Shown: positions 1-8,268, numbered from the stretch's first letter. The stretch: DNA of 17,147 nt from UBA8437 sp963694825 (GCA_963694825.1 CAVOEV010000090.1:1-17147), one strand, 5' to 3'. Notes: a model not told the origin generated them from the letters alone. Made by a program: numbers and translations.

Positions 1-921
1 GATCTGATCCCGGATTTTCAGCATGTCCTGATCGTTGGTCATACGGATCTTGATCGACATCACCGGTCGATCGTCGAGTGTGGCGACGGTATCGATGTCG
101 GCGAATCCGTCGCGGATGGTGGCGATGTCGCCGACGGTGAGAACGGTGCCGGCCGGATCGGTTCTGAGGGGGATCCGTGCGATGCCTTCGCCGGTCAGGT
201 GTCGGTCGGTCGTGCGGATCAGGAACTCGTTTTGCGGCGTCTTGATCAGTCCGCCGGGCAGTTCGAGGTTCCCGGCTCGAAGTGCCAGCGCGACGTCACG
301 GTGTGTCAGGCCGTATTCGCGAAGCGTTTCTTCGGAGACCTCGACATCGATCTGGTAGGGCTTGGCCTGCCAGAGTTGGACGTGTGACACTTCGGGCAAT
401 TGCAGCAGTTCGTCGTGGATCGTCTCGGCAAGGTCACGGAACTGGCGTTGTGCGACGGGGTCGTTGGCGGGGTCGAGTTGAGGCGGAGCGAGGACGGCAA
501 CGGAGATGACGGACTGGAAGTGAGTCTTCAGTCGCACTTCGGGTCGTTCGGAGTTTTCCGGGAAGCTGGGGATGCCATCGACGGCCGCTCGGATCTCGTT
601 GACAATCTGTTGTGGGTCGTCGACATCGGATTCGAGTCGTGCGACGACGGTGCCTCGACCTTCTACGGCATGCGACGTCAGACGGTCGACTCCGACGACC
701 GACCGAATCGCTTCCTCGATTTTCAGGCAGATGCCCTGTTCGGTCTCGATCGGCGACGCGCCCGGGTAGAGGACTCGGACCCGGACCTCGTCGGCGCGGT
801 ACTCGGGGAACCGCTCGCGGCGTAGCATCGTCATCGAGGCGACCCCGACGGCCAGTGCGGCGACCATCAGGGTGTTCATCGACGGCGTATTGCGGATTGC
901 CCAGCCGACCAGTGTTTTCAT
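1..921 (-). CDS. RND efflux transporter permease subunit, N-terminal part (cut by window edge)
   Basis: This reading frame is open from an ATG at 921 to the left edge and gives 307 residues. It begins MKTLVGWAIRNTPSMNT, followed by one hydrophobic segment (about residues 13-32), the first transmembrane helix expected in AcrB/MdtB-like permeases. The periplasmic porter region follows, with the family-like stretches RVRVLYPGASPIETEQGI, EEAIRSVVGVDRL and LPEVSHVQLWQAKPYQIDV. Members of the ACR_tran family (usually 1000 residues or more) use the proton gradient to export compounds through a tripartite pump. The gene follows the membrane fusion protein gene by 18 nt, and a GAGG ribosome site lies 5 nt before the start, so the two form an operon. 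The substrate cannot be told: later transmembrane helices and the proton-relay residues lie outside the window. The family call is firm; drug, metal or other specificity is open. Confidence 0.93.
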   Translation of the reverse strand, partial: MKTLVGWAIRNTPSMNTLMVAALAVGVASMTMLRRERFPEYRADEVRVRVLYPGASPIETEQGICLKIEEAIRSVVGVDRLTSHAVEGRGTVVARLESDVDDPQQIVNEIRAAVDGIPSFPENSERPEVRLKTHFQSVISVAVLAPPQLDPANDPVAQRQFRDLAETIHDELLQLPEVSHVQLWQAKPYQIDVEVSEETLREYGLTHRDVALALRAGNLELPGGLIKTPQNEFLIRTTDRHLTGEGIARIPLRTDPAGTVLTVGDIATIRDGFADIDTVATLDDRPVMSIKIRMTNDQDMLKIRDQI

Positions 922-939
922 GCGGACCTCATGACGACT

Positions 940-2301
940 TCAGGGCGACGGGCCGCTGTGTCGGGTCGAACTGGAGTGTGTCGGGTTTGCCGATTCGCGG
1001 ACCGGCATCCCGTCGTAGGCGATCGGAAGTGGCGAGACGACCAATCGGTCGCCGGGTTGGAGAGTCGAGTTCTCGAGTGGAACGAGGACCGAGTTGTCGA
1101 GGACTCGGACGACGTCGAGCGGGTGGATGACGAGTGTGTTGTCGACGACCGCCCAAGCCTGGCGATTGGGTCGAACCGCTTCGGAGGGGATTTCGATCAG
1201 GCGAGTTCTGGGCGAGGCTGTCAGAGTGACTGTGACGTACATGCCACGCATCAGCGGAGTGGCCGAGTCGTTCTGAGCTCGCTGGATCACGACTCGGCAG
1301 CGAACAGTCCGGGTTTTCGGGTCGACACCCTGGCCGGAGAATCGAGTCAACCGTCCGGTCCAGCGATGCACTCGACTGGCCTGACGGTAGGTCACCACGG
1401 CAGCGTTATTGGGCAATTCCAGACGACTGGCGACGCGCAATGGTGCATCGGGTGTCGCGTCGGCCGTGTTCATCGAGTCTCTGAGCCAGTGCAGGTCATC
1501 GGCCCCTAGTTGGCATTCGACCTCGACCGTGCTGGTTTCTTCGATCTTCAGTACGACGTCACCGGTCTGAACAAAGTCACCCACTTCGGCGTTGGCCAGT
1601 GTCAGCAGTCCCTCGAGTGGTGCTCGGATCCGGGTCCGCTGGAGGTCTCGTTCGCCCTGAGCCAATTCGGTGACCAGTCGATCTCGTCGAGCGCGGAGTT
1701 GGCGGTGTCGGACGGGAGCGAGGTCGTGTTGGTTTTTCAGTGTTTGAAGCGAGTTGCGTGCGGCGAGTTCGATGCGTTTGGCCTGGTCACGGTCGGCCCG
1801 CGTTGCGGTTGCCTTTTCCAGAAGCAGCTCGATTCTGTCGAGTTGTTCGGCTGCGAGTTCGAGGTCTTTGGTGGCCAGATTGACGAGTGCGACGATTCCG
1901 GCGGTTTCGGTATTGAGTCGGTCGATTTCGATGTCGACGGCTCGGACCTCCAGTTGAGTCGCCTGGATGGCCAGTTCGTAGTCACCGGGATCGAGTTGCA
2001 GCAACAGTGTGCCTTTGGCGATATGTCGGCCGGTTTCGATGTTGTCGGGTCGGATCACGACGCGGCCGGCGACTTCGGCCGCGAGTGTGACAACGCGACG
2101 CGGGACGACCTGTCCACCGACGTGGATGTCGAATGTGTTGCGAGGCGGTCCGAGTGTGAGGGTGCGGACTGGAGGTGGTCTGGTTGTTGGGGGTTGGGTG
2201 TCTGGCGGAGTGCGCAGCGAACTGAGCCAAGCGAATGCGACGGCACCCGCGGCGACGATTACCAGTGGGCCAAAGGCCTGAAGGAAGGACGTGCTTCGCA
2301 T
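940..2301 (-). CDS. Periplasmic adaptor / membrane fusion protein of RND efflux pump (HlyD/AcrA-like)
   Basis: This protein of about 453 residues links the inner-membrane permease to an outer channel. I start it at the ATG at 2301, because the longer frame begins with TTG at 2367 and runs through an inverted repeat. Order of parts: an N-terminal membrane anchor (about residues 11-28, GPLVIVAAGAVAFAWL); a proline/threonine-rich linker (TPPDTQPPTTRPPP); the first half of a lipoyl-like domain (VAGRVVIRPDNIETGRHIAKG); a long charged helical hairpin rich in Leu, Glu, Arg and Gln (about 115-225); the second lipoyl half (RIRAPLEGLL, then VGDFVQTGDVVLKI); and beta-barrel and membrane-proximal domains ending in SVLVPLENSTLQPGDRLVVSPL. 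The layout and length are normal for the family. The anchor is uncleaved or a poor signal peptide, with no lipobox Cys. The start lacks a clear Shine-Dalgarno sequence. The permease gene follows 18 nt later. Confidence 0.92.
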   Translation of the reverse strand: MRSTSFLQAFGPLVIVAAGAVAFAWLSSLRTPPDTQPPTTRPPPVRTLTLGPPRNTFDIHVGGQVVPRRVVTLAAEVAGRVVIRPDNIETGRHIAKGTLLLQLDPGDYELAIQATQLEVRAVDIEIDRLNTETAGIVALVNLATKDLELAAEQLDRIELLLEKATATRADRDQAKRIELAARNSLQTLKNQHDLAPVRHRQLRARRDRLVTELAQGERDLQRTRIRAPLEGLLTLANAEVGDFVQTGDVVLKIEETSTVEVECQLGADDLHWLRDSMNTADATPDAPLRVASRLELPNNAAVVTYRQASRVHRWTGRLTRFSGQGVDPKTRTVRCRVVIQRAQNDSATPLMRGMYVTVTLTASPRTRLIEIPSEAVRPNRQAWAVVDNTLVIHPLDVVRVLDNSVLVPLENSTLQPGDRLVVSPLPIAYDGMPVRESANPTHSSSTRHSGPSP

Positions 2302-2312
2302 ACAGTTCGTGT

Positions 2313-2353
2313 CGATGAAGTGTTGGCCGGGACTGTGGCCACCTGTTTCATCG
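2313..2353. repeat. Nested inverted repeat upstream of the efflux operon
   Basis: The outer arms are CGATGAA (2313-2319) and TTCATCG (2347-2353), a perfect 7-bp match. The inner arms are TGGCC (2324-2328) and GGCCA (2337-2341) around an 8-nt loop. In the minus-strand transcript the structure ends 11 nt before the membrane fusion protein ATG at 2301, so it could be an operator or a hairpin in the 5' leader. There is no U-tract, so it is not a standard terminator. Function is inferred only from position. Confidence 0.5.
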
Positions 2354-2466
2354 TAGAAACGCCGCAAGGCCAGCGGCCAACTTCATGGCCATTGGCAGGG
2401 GCAAGGTAGGGCATTGGCGGGGATGTTGACTGCTATGCAGGTTGCAGCGGTCGAACGGTCCATGAC

Positions 2467-2510
2467 GATTGCGGGTCGATTGCGGGTCGATTGCGGGTCG
2501 ATTGCGGGTC
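2467..2510. repeat. Four perfect tandem copies of an 11-bp unit
   Basis: The unit GATTGCGGGTC occurs four times without a mismatch at 2467-2477, 2478-2488, 2489-2499 and 2500-2510. It lies in the divergent intergenic region, 106 nt before the propeller-PDZ start and 166 nt from the efflux start. A period of 11 bp is close to one helical turn, so bound proteins would sit on one face of the DNA. It could equally be a slippage product with no function. Confidence 0.9.
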
Positions 2511-2579
2511 CGGGGACGAGGGTGTGTAGCGTTGACCGAGCCGGTCGGTGGTCACGAAGATGGACAGATACAGATGCAG

Positions 2580-2612
2580 ATGACTGGTGCGTGGACCTGG
2601 TACGAGGTGTGA
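2580..2612 (+). other. Possible 10-codon leader mini-ORF in frame with the next gene
   Basis: ATG at 2580 opens a frame reading MTGAWTWYEV and closing with TGA at 2610-2612. The main gene starts at 2616 in the same frame, one codon after that TGA. The ribosome site of the main gene (GAGGTG, 2604-2609) lies inside the mini-ORF. The 9-bp word CAGATGACT surrounds both ATGs (2577-2585 and 2613-2621), so the mini-ORF start looks like a copy of the real start. It has no clear ribosome site of its own, so translation is doubtful. Confidence 0.2.
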
Positions 2613-2615
2613 CAG

Positions 2616-5600
2616 ATGACTTTGCGTCGAGTGTGCTTCACGAATCGAGTGGTGCTTGTGTTGTGGCAGTTGGCGGCCGGTTGGCAGATCGCCGTGCCTG
2701 CTGCAGTGGCTCAGGCACAGGTTCCCGAGTCGTGGTCGAAGCACCTGGTGTGGCGACCGATTGGCCCGGCCAACATGGGTGGTCGGATCGTGGACCTGGC
2801 AGTCAATCCTCGTGACCCGTCGATGTTCTGGTCGGCGACGGCTTCGGCCGGTTTGTTGCGAACGATCAACAACGGCACGACATTCGAGCATCAATTCGAC
2901 CAGCAGTCGTCGGTATCGATTGGTGCGGTGGCGGTGTCGGCTTCGGATCCGAAGATCGTGTGGGTGGGCACGGGCGAGAACAATCCTCGGAACTCGGTGT
3001 CGTACGGCGACGGGGTTTACAAGTCGACCGACGGCGGCAAGACGTGGAAGCACATGGGTTTGCGTCAGTCGTTCCAGGTGGGGCGGATCGTGGTGCATCC
3101 AACGGATTCCGAGACCGTTTACGTGGGTGCGTTGGGTCGGCTGTACGGTTCGAATGAAGAACGTGGTGTCTTCAAGACGACCGATGGCGGTACGACGTGG
3201 CAGAAGGTTTTGTACATCGACGCCGCGACGGGCATCATTGACTTGGTGATGCATCCCAGCGACCCGGACACCTTGCTGGCTGCGTCGTGGCAGCGGCGGC
3301 GTGACGGGTTTGACAGCTGGCCGGGTGACGAAGTGAAGATTACCGACGGTTACGGGCGTTACGATCCGAAAGTCAAGTGGGGTGCGGGCAGTGGTCTGTA
3401 TCGCACGACCAACGGGGGTCGGAAGTGGAAGCGGATCACGTCTGGATTGCCCACATCAAAACTCGGTCGCATCGGCCTGGACTGGTACCAGGGCGACTCG
3501 GACGTGGTCTTCGCATTGGTGGATTGCGAGAACATCGGCAAGGGGCCAGCTCCGATGCCGGCTTTCCTGGGCGTGGTGGGTGAAGCCGATGAAGAGACAT
3601 TGAGAGTGGTCCAGGTGTATTCGAACAGTCCGGCTGCCAAGGCGGGGCTATTGGTTGGCGACCGGGTGTCGGCGGTGGATGGCGAGGCGATTGGTGGATT
3701 CGACGGGTTGTTGAAGGTCTTACGAAAGAAGAAGCCGGGCGATTCGGTGGTCTTGACGGTGAAGCCGGTCAAGGGAAGTCGAGATCGGAAGCCGGGCGAC
3801 GTCGAGGTGAAGCTGACGGGACGGCCGGGCACCAGTGGCCGGGGGCGTGGCCCGATGAGCCGTGTGTTCATGGGCATCACCGGCGGCGACGCCGAGGGGG
3901 GAGCCCGGCTGGAACGGATCACGACGTCGGGTCCATCCGAGAAGGCGGGGTTGAAGGCCGGGGATGTGATCACCAAGGCGAGTGGGAAGCCGATTGCCAA
4001 ATACGCAGACCTGATCAAGGCGATCCAGGCCAGGAAACCGGGTGACAAGATGCCTGTGGAGCTGATTCGCAAGGGCAAGCCGGTCAAGCTGACCGTCACG
4101 CTGGGCACTCGACCGGGTCTCTCGAACTCGCGACCCTACACGTTTTCACTTGGAGGCCAACGCCCCAACGTCCAGGATCAGCAGGGGGAGGATGGATATC
4201 AGTACGGAGGCGTCTTCAAGTCGGTGGACGGAGGTCGGAACTGGAAGCGGATCAACAGTCTTCATTCGCGGCCGATGTACTTCAGCGTGATCAAGGTCGA
4301 TCCGACCGACGAGAACCACGTCTACGTACTGGGTGTCGGCCAGTACCATTCCTCGGATGGCGGCGTGACGTTCAGCGGCGATTTTGGGCGTGGCGTGCAT
4401 GCCGACGGGCATGCCTTGTGGATCGATCGGCGAGACGGTCGTCACATGGTGCTGGGTTCCGATGGCGGGACGTACGTGACCTGGGACCGTGGCGAGACGT
4501 GGAACCACCTGAACCAGGCGGCGATCGGCCAGTTCTACCACGTGGCGATTTCGCCTCGAAAACCGTACTTTGTCACTGGCGGTTTGCAGGACAACGGGAC
4601 CTGGTTCGGGCCGAGCCTGGGCCGTCACGGCACCGGGCCGATCAATTCGGACTGGCTCCGAGTCGGCGGTGGCGACGGATTCATGTGTCGGGTCGATCCG
4701 GACGATCCCGACCTGGTCTACTTCACCAGCCAAAACGGCAACATGCGACGTCGGAACATGCGGACTGGCGAGACGGCTTCGATCCGTCCGGCTCGTCGTC
4801 AGGGCAAGCCGCCGTACCGTTTCAACTGGAACTCTCCGTTCATCCTCTCGCACGCCAACTCGAAGATCTTTTACGCAGCGGGCAACCATGTGTTCCGTTC
4901 GTTGAATCGGGGTGCGGCCTTGAAGGAGATTTCGCCCGAGATCACTCGAACCAAGCAGGGTTCGGCCACGGCGCTTTCGGAATCGCCGCGGAACCCCGAT
5001 GTGCTGTATGTCGGAACCGACGACGGCTTGCTGTGGGTGACTCGAAATGGCGGCCGGGATTGGACGGAGATCACGAAGTCCGTCGGGCTGAAGGGACCTC
5101 GCTGGGTGTCGACGATCGAGGCATCCCGATTTTCAGACGGTCGGGTGTATGTGGCCTTCGACGGGCATCGTTCTGACGACGACTCGCCGCTGGTGTTCGC
5201 ATCGGAAGATTTCGGAGAGACCTGGCGTTCGTTGAAGTCGAACCTGTCGTGGGGATCGACTCGTTGTCTGCGCGAAGATGTCGGCAATCCGGATCTGTTG
5301 TTCCTGGGCACCGAGGTCGGGGCTTGGTATTCGATTGACCGGGGCAAGAACTGGAACCGATTTGGTGGTGGTTTCCCGACGGTGGCGGTGCACGAGATTG
5401 CGGTGCATCCGGAGAACGGTCAGATCGTAGCGGGGACTCACGGTCGCAGCCTGTGGGTCTGCGACGTGACGACCTTGAGGCAACTCAAGGTGTCGCAGTT
5501 GTCCGGCACGACGATGCTGTATGCCCCGGCTCGGGTCGTCCGCTGGCAGCGGCATCCGGTTCGCGGAAGCAACAGCAACCAGTTCCGTGGCACGAACCAG

Positions 5601-5990
5601 GCGACCGGAGCGGTGATCGACTATGTGCTGGGGAAGGCGGCGAAAAAGGTGTCACTGAAGATCGTCGATGTCCGGGGTCAGTCGTTGTACGTGGTGAAGG
5701 CAAAGACCGAGGCGGGGTTTCATCGTGTGAGTTGGAATCTGGTGCGGAGTGTACGGCAGCGAGGTCAAGCGGGAGGCAGTCGTGCGGTTGGGCCGGGGAG
5801 TTACCGTGTGGTGCTGGACGTCGACGGGGCAACGTTCGAGGACACTCTGCGGATAGAGAAGGACCCGAGTGCTCCGGCGGATGTGGCGGCGCGGTACTGG
5901 GAATTCGAATCGCGTGAGAAGACGACGGCCGAGCGGTTGAAGGCCACGTGGCTCAAGGAAGAACTGGGTCGGTCTCGCAAGGAGTTGTAG
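2616..5990 (+). CDS. Exported Asp-box (BNR/sortilin-like) beta-propeller protein with two inserted PDZ domains
   Basis: This 1124-residue protein begins with a signal peptide (hydrophobic stretch VVLVLWQLAAGWQIAVPAAVA, likely cut near residue 33). Ten Asp-box turns (S/T-x-D/N-x-G-x-x-W-like) mark propeller blades: STDGGKTW at 137, TTDGGTTW at 188, TTNGGRKW at 264, SVDGGRNW at 536, SSDGGVTF at 579, TWDRGETW at 622, a worn SLNRGAAL at 762, TRNGGRDW at 809, SEDFGETW at 863 and SIDRGKNW at 906. Two PDZ domains (about 314-403 and 417-500) with SPAAKAGLLVGDRV and PSEKAGLKAGDVI cores lie between boxes three and four. A beta-sandwich tail follows the propeller (about 975-1090, with AGFHRVSWNLV and GPGSYRVVLDV), like the FlgD/Ig-like domains of secreted proteins. 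No protease or glycosidase active site was recognised, so a binding or scaffold role is inferred. The start has GAGGTG 6 nt upstream. It stands alone, converging on the VIT-VWA gene. Tricorn-like proteases also join propellers to PDZ, but no catalytic core is visible. Confidence 0.9.
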   Translation: MTLRRVCFTNRVVLVLWQLAAGWQIAVPAAVAQAQVPESWSKHLVWRPIGPANMGGRIVDLAVNPRDPSMFWSATASAGLLRTINNGTTFEHQFDQQSSVSIGAVAVSASDPKIVWVGTGENNPRNSVSYGDGVYKSTDGGKTWKHMGLRQSFQVGRIVVHPTDSETVYVGALGRLYGSNEERGVFKTTDGGTTWQKVLYIDAATGIIDLVMHPSDPDTLLAASWQRRRDGFDSWPGDEVKITDGYGRYDPKVKWGAGSGLYRTTNGGRKWKRITSGLPTSKLGRIGLDWYQGDSDVVFALVDCENIGKGPAPMPAFLGVVGEADEETLRVVQVYSNSPAAKAGLLVGDRVSAVDGEAIGGFDGLLKVLRKKKPGDSVVLTVKPVKGSRDRKPGDVEVKLTGRPGTSGRGRGPMSRVFMGITGGDAEGGARLERITTSGPSEKAGLKAGDVITKASGKPIAKYADLIKAIQARKPGDKMPVELIRKGKPVKLTVTLGTRPGLSNSRPYTFSLGGQRPNVQDQQGEDGYQYGGVFKSVDGGRNWKRINSLHSRPMYFSVIKVDPTDENHVYVLGVGQYHSSDGGVTFSGDFGRGVHADGHALWIDRRDGRHMVLGSDGGTYVTWDRGETWNHLNQAAIGQFYHVAISPRKPYFVTGGLQDNGTWFGPSLGRHGTGPINSDWLRVGGGDGFMCRVDPDDPDLVYFTSQNGNMRRRNMRTGETASIRPARRQGKPPYRFNWNSPFILSHANSKIFYAAGNHVFRSLNRGAALKEISPEITRTKQGSATALSESPRNPDVLYVGTDDGLLWVTRNGGRDWTEITKSVGLKGPRWVSTIEASRFSDGRVYVAFDGHRSDDDSPLVFASEDFGETWRSLKSNLSWGSTRCLREDVGNPDLLFLGTEVGAWYSIDRGKNWNRFGGGFPTVAVHEIAVHPENGQIVAGTHGRSLWVCDVTTLRQLKVSQLSGTTMLYAPARVVRWQRHPVRGSNSNQFRGTNQATGAVIDYVLGKAAKKVSLKIVDVRGQSLYVVKAKTEAGFHRVSWNLVRSVRQRGQAGGSRAVGPGSYRVVLDVDGATFEDTLRIEKDPSAPADVAARYWEFESREKTTAERLKATWLKEELGRSRKEL

Positions 5991-5995
5991 TCTAC
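5987..5995. other. Convergent gene ends with one base between stop codons
   Basis: The plus-strand gene stops with TAG at 5988-5990 and the minus-strand gene with TAG read from 5994-5992. Together they lie in the near-palindrome GTAGTCTAC. No hairpin plus T-run terminator for either gene was seen next to the stops, so each transcript probably runs into the other gene. Confidence 0.75.
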
Positions 5996-8268
5996 GGATT
6001 GGTTGCTGGTTGGATGAGGTAGGTGCGAGTGCCGAGGTTGAGCAGGACGGGTTCGGTGAAGGCGAGGTACTTGGCCAATTTGCCGCTGTGTCGGGCGGCG
6101 AGATCGAAGTACTGTCGACTGAACTGAGTGATGCGGACGGCCTGTGTTTCCTGTTCGGGAGTGACCGTCGAGTCTCGCCAGATCTTGGCTTTTCGGAAGA
6201 AGGACTTTTGTCCGATATTGCGGACATTGGAGCGGCCCGATTGGGCCAGTCCGAGATCGTCTCCGAGCGGATGGCCCGCGTTGGCTTCACTGCTCGAGCC
6301 GGCTGGAGCATCGGCTGCTATTGCGGTGGGCACGCGTGTGGCTTGTTGGAACCGGCCCTTGATGCGTCGTTGAGCGAAACCGGCTTGTCCACCGGTGATG
6401 GCCAGGTCTCGTTTGGCGGTTTCGGCGGCGCGGACGCGATTGTTTCGAGACGCCAGGTCGACGTTCTCGTCGGCCAGAAACGACGTGTAGGGAGTCATGA
6501 CGCCGTGAGTGATCGAGAGTCGGACCAGTTCGTCGATCAGTTCCTGGTTGGTGCCGTTGAGGTCGAGCGAGTCGATGATTTCGCCGATGCGTCTCAGTGC
6601 CCAGAGTTTTTCGACGAAGCCATTGGTTTCGTCGGTTGACGTTTTGGCCAGTGTGGTGGAGAACGAGAAGGACTTGCGGTCACCGGCGTTGGTGCCTTTG
6701 AGAGTCACGGAGATCTGGCCGGAGCGTCTGTAGCGACCGATCCAGACCAGCTGTTCGCCTCGAAACAGGTCAGTCAGTTCTCGCGGGTAGGTGCGTGAGA
6801 TCAAAGCGGCCGCGTCGGTTCGAGCGACCGTGTCGAATTCGAAGCGGACGTTGAGGTTGGTCAACAGGGGAGATTTGATGCGGTCGTAGAGTTTCGAGAC
6901 GTGCACTTCGATGTCTTCGTTGGGACGCACGTAAACCGATTGGCCACGGTGATCGCGTGAGAGTCGATCGAGCAGTCGGCTATTGACGTCGAAGCCGACT
7001 CCGAAGCTGTACAGCCGGGCATTGACCCGGTTGGCCGTCTTGGCATGAGCCGCGATCTTCAACTCGTTCCGTTCACCGACAGTCGGCAGTCCGTCGGTGA
7101 GAAACAGCACATAGTTGGGGCGACTCTTGTCCTTGAGCATCCCGAGTGCGGTGGTCAGGGCGCCATCGATGTTGGTGCTGCCACCGGCGTAGAGTCCATC
7201 GGCGAAGCCGAGTGCGGCCATTTGTGTCTTGGGATTCACCCGCTGAAGTTCGGGCCGAAAACTCTCGACCTGCGTGTCATAGGCCACGATGTTGAAGGTG
7301 TCTTTGGTGTCGAGTCGCCCGATGAGGTACTTGAGTGCATCGCGAGCTTGCTGGATCTTTTTTCCGTTCATGCTGCCCGATCGATCGATAACAAACACGA
7401 CGGTCTTGGGCAGGGTCTTGGTCTTACGGACTTTCACTTCGGGGCTGGCCAGCAGCAGGAAGTAGCCGTCGCGATTGGGATCGGGGCGGTAGCTGATCAG
7501 GTTCATCCCGACCAACGCGTCCTTGACTCCATAGAAGAGTCTGAGGTCGTCGGGAGTGGTGACGTTCTTGAGTGTCAGTTTGCCGTTGGCGTGGTGGTCG
7601 TCGGCTCGCTTGATGTCGACTGAGTGCGATGGGGAAAAGACGGTCTTGATCGGCCGGGTGCTGTTGATGCGGATGTTGAAGTTCAAAGTGCCGATGGGGC
7701 GGTGCGAGTGTTTGAGTGTTCCGACGGGCAGGTGGAGATCGACGAGCCCGTTGTCTTGTCTGAGCAGTTGCGAGTAGCGGATTTCGACGCGTCGCTTGGA
7801 CTGCGGCGGGATGGGAAACACGCTGGTCTGGAACAGTCCCTGTCCCATGTATTCGAGCAGTGCCGGATCCTGTCGGCGTCGAACGATCGCTTCGTAGATC
7901 CGTCGTGCGTCGGCCTTCTTCAGCAGTCGACCGGTCAGTTCCTTGCCATCGACGATCAGTGTCAGGCGATCGATGGCGGCGTCCTGGGGGATGGGAAACA
8001 GCAGTCGGGCTTCGAGTGTACGGTTGCCGGTGTTTTTGAAGGTCTGAGCGATCTGGATCGAGGCGATCTGGTCGTTGAGTGTCGCGTTGACGTCAACGGA
8101 GAGGATGCGGTAGTCGGCGGGGAGGGGCAGGGGTCGTGGTGTTGTCCGAGGCCGAGGCCGAGGGCTGATCGTGGCTCCTTCGATCACGATGACCTGGGCC
8201 GAGGCGGTTTGGGCCAGGGTGTTCAGAGCCAGGCTGGCCAAGACAAATGCTGAAAAGACGCGTTGCAT
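5992..8268 (-). CDS. Secreted VIT and von Willebrand factor A domain protein
   Basis: I start this 758-residue protein at the ATG at 8268. It gives a clean signal peptide (MQRVFSAFVLASLALNTLAQ, cut after TASA), and AGGGGAGA lies 7 nt upstream. An in-frame ATG at 8331 would bury the signal. After an arginine/proline-rich linker comes a VIT domain (about residues 50-165, with DYRILSVDVNATLNDQIASI, FPIPQDAAIDRL and RRVEIRYSQLL). The VWA domain (about 288-455) has a full metal site: DRSGSM (D295, S297, S299), a GGSTNIDGAL threonine loop and FLTDGLPT. The C-terminal helical region carries ITHGVMTPYTSFLADEN, common to bacterial VIT-VWA proteins. No C-terminal membrane helix or sorting signal is seen, so it is probably free in the periplasm or secreted. 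Family members bind proteins through the metal site; the partner here is unknown. It lies 176 nt after the DUF1552 gene and may have its own promoter. Confidence 0.93.
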   Translation of the reverse strand: MQRVFSAFVLASLALNTLAQTASAQVIVIEGATISPRPRPRTTPRPLPLPADYRILSVDVNATLNDQIASIQIAQTFKNTGNRTLEARLLFPIPQDAAIDRLTLIVDGKELTGRLLKKADARRIYEAIVRRRQDPALLEYMGQGLFQTSVFPIPPQSKRRVEIRYSQLLRQDNGLVDLHLPVGTLKHSHRPIGTLNFNIRINSTRPIKTVFSPSHSVDIKRADDHHANGKLTLKNVTTPDDLRLFYGVKDALVGMNLISYRPDPNRDGYFLLLASPEVKVRKTKTLPKTVVFVIDRSGSMNGKKIQQARDALKYLIGRLDTKDTFNIVAYDTQVESFRPELQRVNPKTQMAALGFADGLYAGGSTNIDGALTTALGMLKDKSRPNYVLFLTDGLPTVGERNELKIAAHAKTANRVNARLYSFGVGFDVNSRLLDRLSRDHRGQSVYVRPNEDIEVHVSKLYDRIKSPLLTNLNVRFEFDTVARTDAAALISRTYPRELTDLFRGEQLVWIGRYRRSGQISVTLKGTNAGDRKSFSFSTTLAKTSTDETNGFVEKLWALRRIGEIIDSLDLNGTNQELIDELVRLSITHGVMTPYTSFLADENVDLASRNNRVRAAETAKRDLAITGGQAGFAQRRIKGRFQQATRVPTAIAADAPAGSSSEANAGHPLGDDLGLAQSGRSNVRNIGQKSFFRKAKIWRDSTVTPEQETQAVRITQFSRQYFDLAARHSGKLAKYLAFTEPVLLNLGTRTYLIQPATNP

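Larger units (their letters stand above)
2302..2615. promoter_or_regulatory. 314-nt divergent control region between the efflux operon and the propeller-PDZ gene
   Basis: No conserved gene lies here; the two flanking genes point away from it, so promoters for both must be inside. Visible structures are a nested inverted repeat (2313-2353) next to the efflux start, four tandem 11-bp copies (2467-2510), three tandem ACAGAT-like hexamers (2564-2581) and a 10-codon mini-ORF (2580-2612). A TTGACC at 2532-2537 resembles a -35 element, but I see no matching -10 at proper spacing, so no promoter is claimed. Confidence 0.6.

Noticed and set aside
1510..2409. A 299-codon open frame on the plus strand opposite the membrane fusion protein
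   Set aside because: It is acidic and low in recognisable motifs, and it lies exactly antisense to a well-supported adaptor gene.
2467..2510. The 11-bp repeat array considered as a CRISPR array or replication origin
   Set aside because: There are no unique spacers, and no cas, dnaA, rep or par genes nearby. The unit is too short for a CRISPR repeat and does not resemble a DnaA box.
2433..3254. A 273-codon minus-strand frame crossing the divergent control region and the propeller start
   Set aside because: It is His/Arg-rich with no domain and overlaps the signal peptide and first Asp-boxes of the plus-strand gene; the 11-bp repeat (not a multiple of 3) passes through it without any sign of coding selection.
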